Positions 4,229-5,764 of a stretch of 5,764 nt of DNA are shown here, piece by piece. Under the pieces are notes generated by a model. That model was given only the letters and a program-made list of their open reading frames with translations, searched no databases and was not told where the DNA came from. How positions within the stretch are numbered: position 1 is the first letter of the stretch; each line of letters begins with the position of its first letter. Origin of the DNA: an uncultured Saprospiraceae bacterium (GTDB taxonomy: Bacteria; Bacteroidota; Bacteroidia; Chitinophagales; Saprospiraceae); assembly GCA_937967535.1 (NCBI GenBank), contig CALCMV010000241.1, positions 1-5,764 on the forward strand, given 5' to 3'. The translations under genes and the position numbers were made by a program.

Positions 4229-5365
4229 ATGAAAAAAATCCTATTTGCTCTACTTGCAATTGTTTTTACAGCAACAACTATTTTTGCACAAGATGTAAAA
4301 GAAGCAGAAAAACTTAAAGACAGAGAAGCACTCAAAGGCTTCGCCGAAGGCTGGACTGTCGGTACAGGCTTCGGTCTTACCCTTGACCAAGCTGCCGTAT
4401 GGCAACCACGCGCCGGTGCCGGTGACAACAGCTTCAAATTCGGTGGTTTGGGCAACCTACAAGCAACCTACAAAGCCGGACGTTTCCTATGGGACAATGC
4501 CGGTTCGCTTCAGTTGAACTTCCAACGCTTAGGAAGAAATACAGGCAACTTGCCTTTCCAAAAATCATTGGATGAATTGCGCCTCAACTCTCGTCCGGGA
4601 TATGCTATTACGACCGACGAAAGATGGTATGCTGCATTAGATTTTGGGTTTGTCAGCCAATTATTGGCAACTCACTTGGGCAACTACCTCAACCAATTTG
4701 ACGGTGTAGACCAAGGACTTCGCGCTGGATTTGCGAATCTTAATAACCAAGATTTGCTTTCCAACTTGTTTGCTCCTGCAACCATTACACTTTCTCCGGG
4801 TATTGATTGGAAACCAAACACCAACTTCTCATTTTTCTTCTCTCCCGCAGCACTCAAACTTGTTGTGGTTGCAAATGATGACATCGCACAAATTGGTGCT
4901 ATCAATGTAAATGACGATGGTACACAGGAGTACTTAGGCTCACTCAACGGCAACCCGCAGACCGCAGCACTCAATGCAGACGGTCAGTTTGAAGTTACAA
5001 GTTTTGAAAATACCACTCGTGCATTGGGTGCTTTGGGAAGAGCTAAATACAACAATACTTTCCTCGAAGACCGCGTATCTTTCGGATCCGAGCTTAATGT
5101 GTACTATGATTACCTCAATGGTGCGGGTGCAGAGAGAAATCTCCCGACTGTTGACTGGTTGACAACGACCACTTTCAATATCTTCAAAGGTATCGGTGTT
5201 ACACTCAAAACGGGTGCTTACTACGATTTTACTAAGCCGGTTTCTTCTGATTGGAGAGAGGTCAATGGTGTCTTCGGCTACCGAGGCACAAAACGTGGTA
5301 TCATGTTTACAGAGACATTGGCATTGACGTACAGCCGTGTATTCGGTGCAAAGCAAGCTGAATAA
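4229..5365 (+). CDS. DUF3078 family secreted protein, probable outer-membrane beta-barrel
   Basis: A 378-residue protein with a clear Sec signal peptide: MKK, hydrophobic core ILFALLAIVFTATT, probable cleavage after IFA at residue 20, leaving QDVKEAEK. The mature part has the DUF3078 pattern: GWTVGTGFGLTLDQAAVWQP (41-60), LGNLQATYKAGRFLWDN (74-90), LQLNFQRLGRN (94-104), SLDELRLNSRPGYA (113-126), then LLSNLFAPATITLSPGIDWK (176-195) and FSFFFSPAALKLV (200-212). Alternating aromatic and hydrophobic strands continue to the end (VSFGSELNVYYDYL, IGVTLKTGAYYDF, TETLALTYSRVFG), as in a membrane beta-barrel. The family is found mainly in Bacteroidota and has no defined biochemical function. The ATG at 4229 is chosen over an in-frame TTG at 4172 because it places the signal peptide at the N-terminus. 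No gene is close upstream on this strand; a shared terminator follows. Confidence 0.8.
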   Translation: MKKILFALLAIVFTATTIFAQDVKEAEKLKDREALKGFAEGWTVGTGFGLTLDQAAVWQPRAGAGDNSFKFGGLGNLQATYKAGRFLWDNAGSLQLNFQRLGRNTGNLPFQKSLDELRLNSRPGYAITTDERWYAALDFGFVSQLLATHLGNYLNQFDGVDQGLRAGFANLNNQDLLSNLFAPATITLSPGIDWKPNTNFSFFFSPAALKLVVVANDDIAQIGAINVNDDGTQEYLGSLNGNPQTAALNADGQFEVTSFENTTRALGALGRAKYNNTFLEDRVSFGSELNVYYDYLNGAGAERNLPTVDWLTTTTFNIFKGIGVTLKTGAYYDFTKPVSSDWREVNGVFGYRGTKRGIMFTETLALTYSRVFGAKQAE

Positions 5366-5410
5366 TAATAAGACAATAACATAGTTCGAGTAATTGAACT
5401 TAAATTTGTG

Positions 5411-5451
5411 AATAAAAAAAGCCCGCGCCTTTGGCGTGGGCTTTTTTTATT
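5411..5451. terminator. Bidirectional terminator between convergent genes
   Basis: GCCCGCGCC (5421-5429) pairs with GGCGTGGGC (5433-5441) through one G-T wobble, with a TTT loop. Runs of seven A and seven T flank it (5414-5420 and 5442-5448), and three more pairs extend outward. The symmetric arms serve the DUF3078 gene on the plus strand and the oxidoreductase gene on the minus strand. Confidence 0.95.
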
Positions 5452-5469
5452 TAGTGAAAGAAATTTAAT

Positions 5470-5764
5470 TTATGCTCCATTCATTACCCGTTCCACACGC
5501 ACAGCCACCCCATTCAAAGCGGAATTTCCCGTCAATACATCCACCCGTTTTTCTTCTGTCAAGTCATTTATCGAAACACCGCCATAAGATGCAGCTACAC
5601 TCATACCCGTCCGTTTTCTGCTGCCCCAGCCTTGCGGAATACTCACCACGCCTTCCATCATTTCGTCGCTGAGGGCGGCTTCTATCGTCACGCTTCCGGT
5701 GGATGAAGTGACTTTTACGGGCTTTCCGTCTTCGATGTTGAGCCGCTTTGCATCGTTTGGATGG
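5470..5764 (-). CDS. Molybdopterin oxidoreductase, C-terminal part only
   Basis: The frame enters from beyond the right edge, so only the last 97 residues are visible; a GTG at 5691 is internal, not the start. They form the molybdopterin dinucleotide-binding domain that closes enzymes of the DMSO-reductase superfamily: HPNDAKRLNIEDGKPVKV at the edge, then TSSTGSVTIEAALSDEM, GVVSIPQGWG (the cofactor-contacting 'iPhGWG' motif, here with Q for H), GGVSINDLT, VDVLTGNSALNGVAVRVE, and the stop. Such enzymes use a bis-molybdopterin guanine dinucleotide cofactor, usually with an N-terminal [4Fe-4S] cluster, in redox reactions on nitrate, formate, sulfoxides or other substrates. The visible part looks like the general BisC-type group (COG0243); the substrate cannot be told from this end. 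It is convergent with the DUF3078 gene, and no functional link is implied. Confidence 0.9.
   Translation of the reverse strand, partial: HPNDAKRLNIEDGKPVKVTSSTGSVTIEAALSDEMMEGVVSIPQGWGSRKRTGMSVAASYGGVSINDLTEEKRVDVLTGNSALNGVAVRVERVMNGA

Noticed and set aside
4940..5356. Minus-strand 138-codon open frame rich in cysteine and serine
   Set aside because: Lies wholly antisense to the DUF3078 gene; the composition is that of a complementary frame.
5401..5408. TAAATTTG, a -7-like match just before the shared terminator
   Set aside because: No -33 element at the right distance, and any transcript would end within about 40 bases at the terminator.
1..5764. CRISPR array, tRNA/rRNA genes, insertion sequence or integron signals
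   Set aside because: No regularly spaced repeats of 25-40 bases, no cloverleaf and no transposase or integrase motifs were found.

Overview
The window comes from the chromosome of an AT-rich Bacteroidota bacterium. Three things point there: a PadR promoter matching the phylum's unusual -33/-7 signature (TTG, 20 bases, TAnnTTTG), start codons without clear Shine-Dalgarno sequences, and proteins typical of the phylum (a PspC protein with the 'MNKVFNINLGG' type of N-terminus, and a DUF3078 outer-membrane-type protein). I cannot name a genus. No tRNA, rRNA, CRISPR array, transposase or prophage gene is visible.

Layout, left to right. (1) 1-1300, minus strand: a two-gene unit, padR-like regulator (907-1248) followed by a short PspC-domain membrane protein (184-804). 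A perfect 12-bp palindrome lies inside the spacer of the padR promoter, which suggests autoregulation. The 102-bp gap between the genes holds hairpins and degenerate 7-bp repeats. (2) 1301-1730: a 430-bp, very AT-rich non-coding stretch ending in two hairpins just before the next gene. (3) 1731-2339, plus strand: an ECF-like sigma-70 factor that appears to lack an ATG start and ends in a short hydrophobic tail. (4) 2340-3049: mostly non-coding, with a hairpin terminator at 2494-2520, a possible short transcript ahead of it, and a 60-codon gene of unknown function (2660-2842). (5) 3050-3865: an MscS-family channel with an internal duplication and no C-terminal cage, closed by a strong terminator. 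(6) 4229-5365: a secreted DUF3078 protein, probably an outer-membrane beta-barrel. (7) 5470-5764, minus strand: the C-terminal end of a molybdopterin oxidoreductase, convergent with the DUF3078 gene across a shared bidirectional terminator.

Taken together, PadR/PspC, an ECF sigma factor, an unknown small hydrophobic protein, an MscS channel and an outer-membrane protein share an envelope theme. They are separated by long spacers and terminators, so this is a neighbourhood and not one operon; a functional link is inference. I see no clear new multi-gene system. The points most worth checking are the operator inside the PadR promoter, the sigma factor's start and tail, the 60-aa protein, and the possible small RNA at about 2427-2520.
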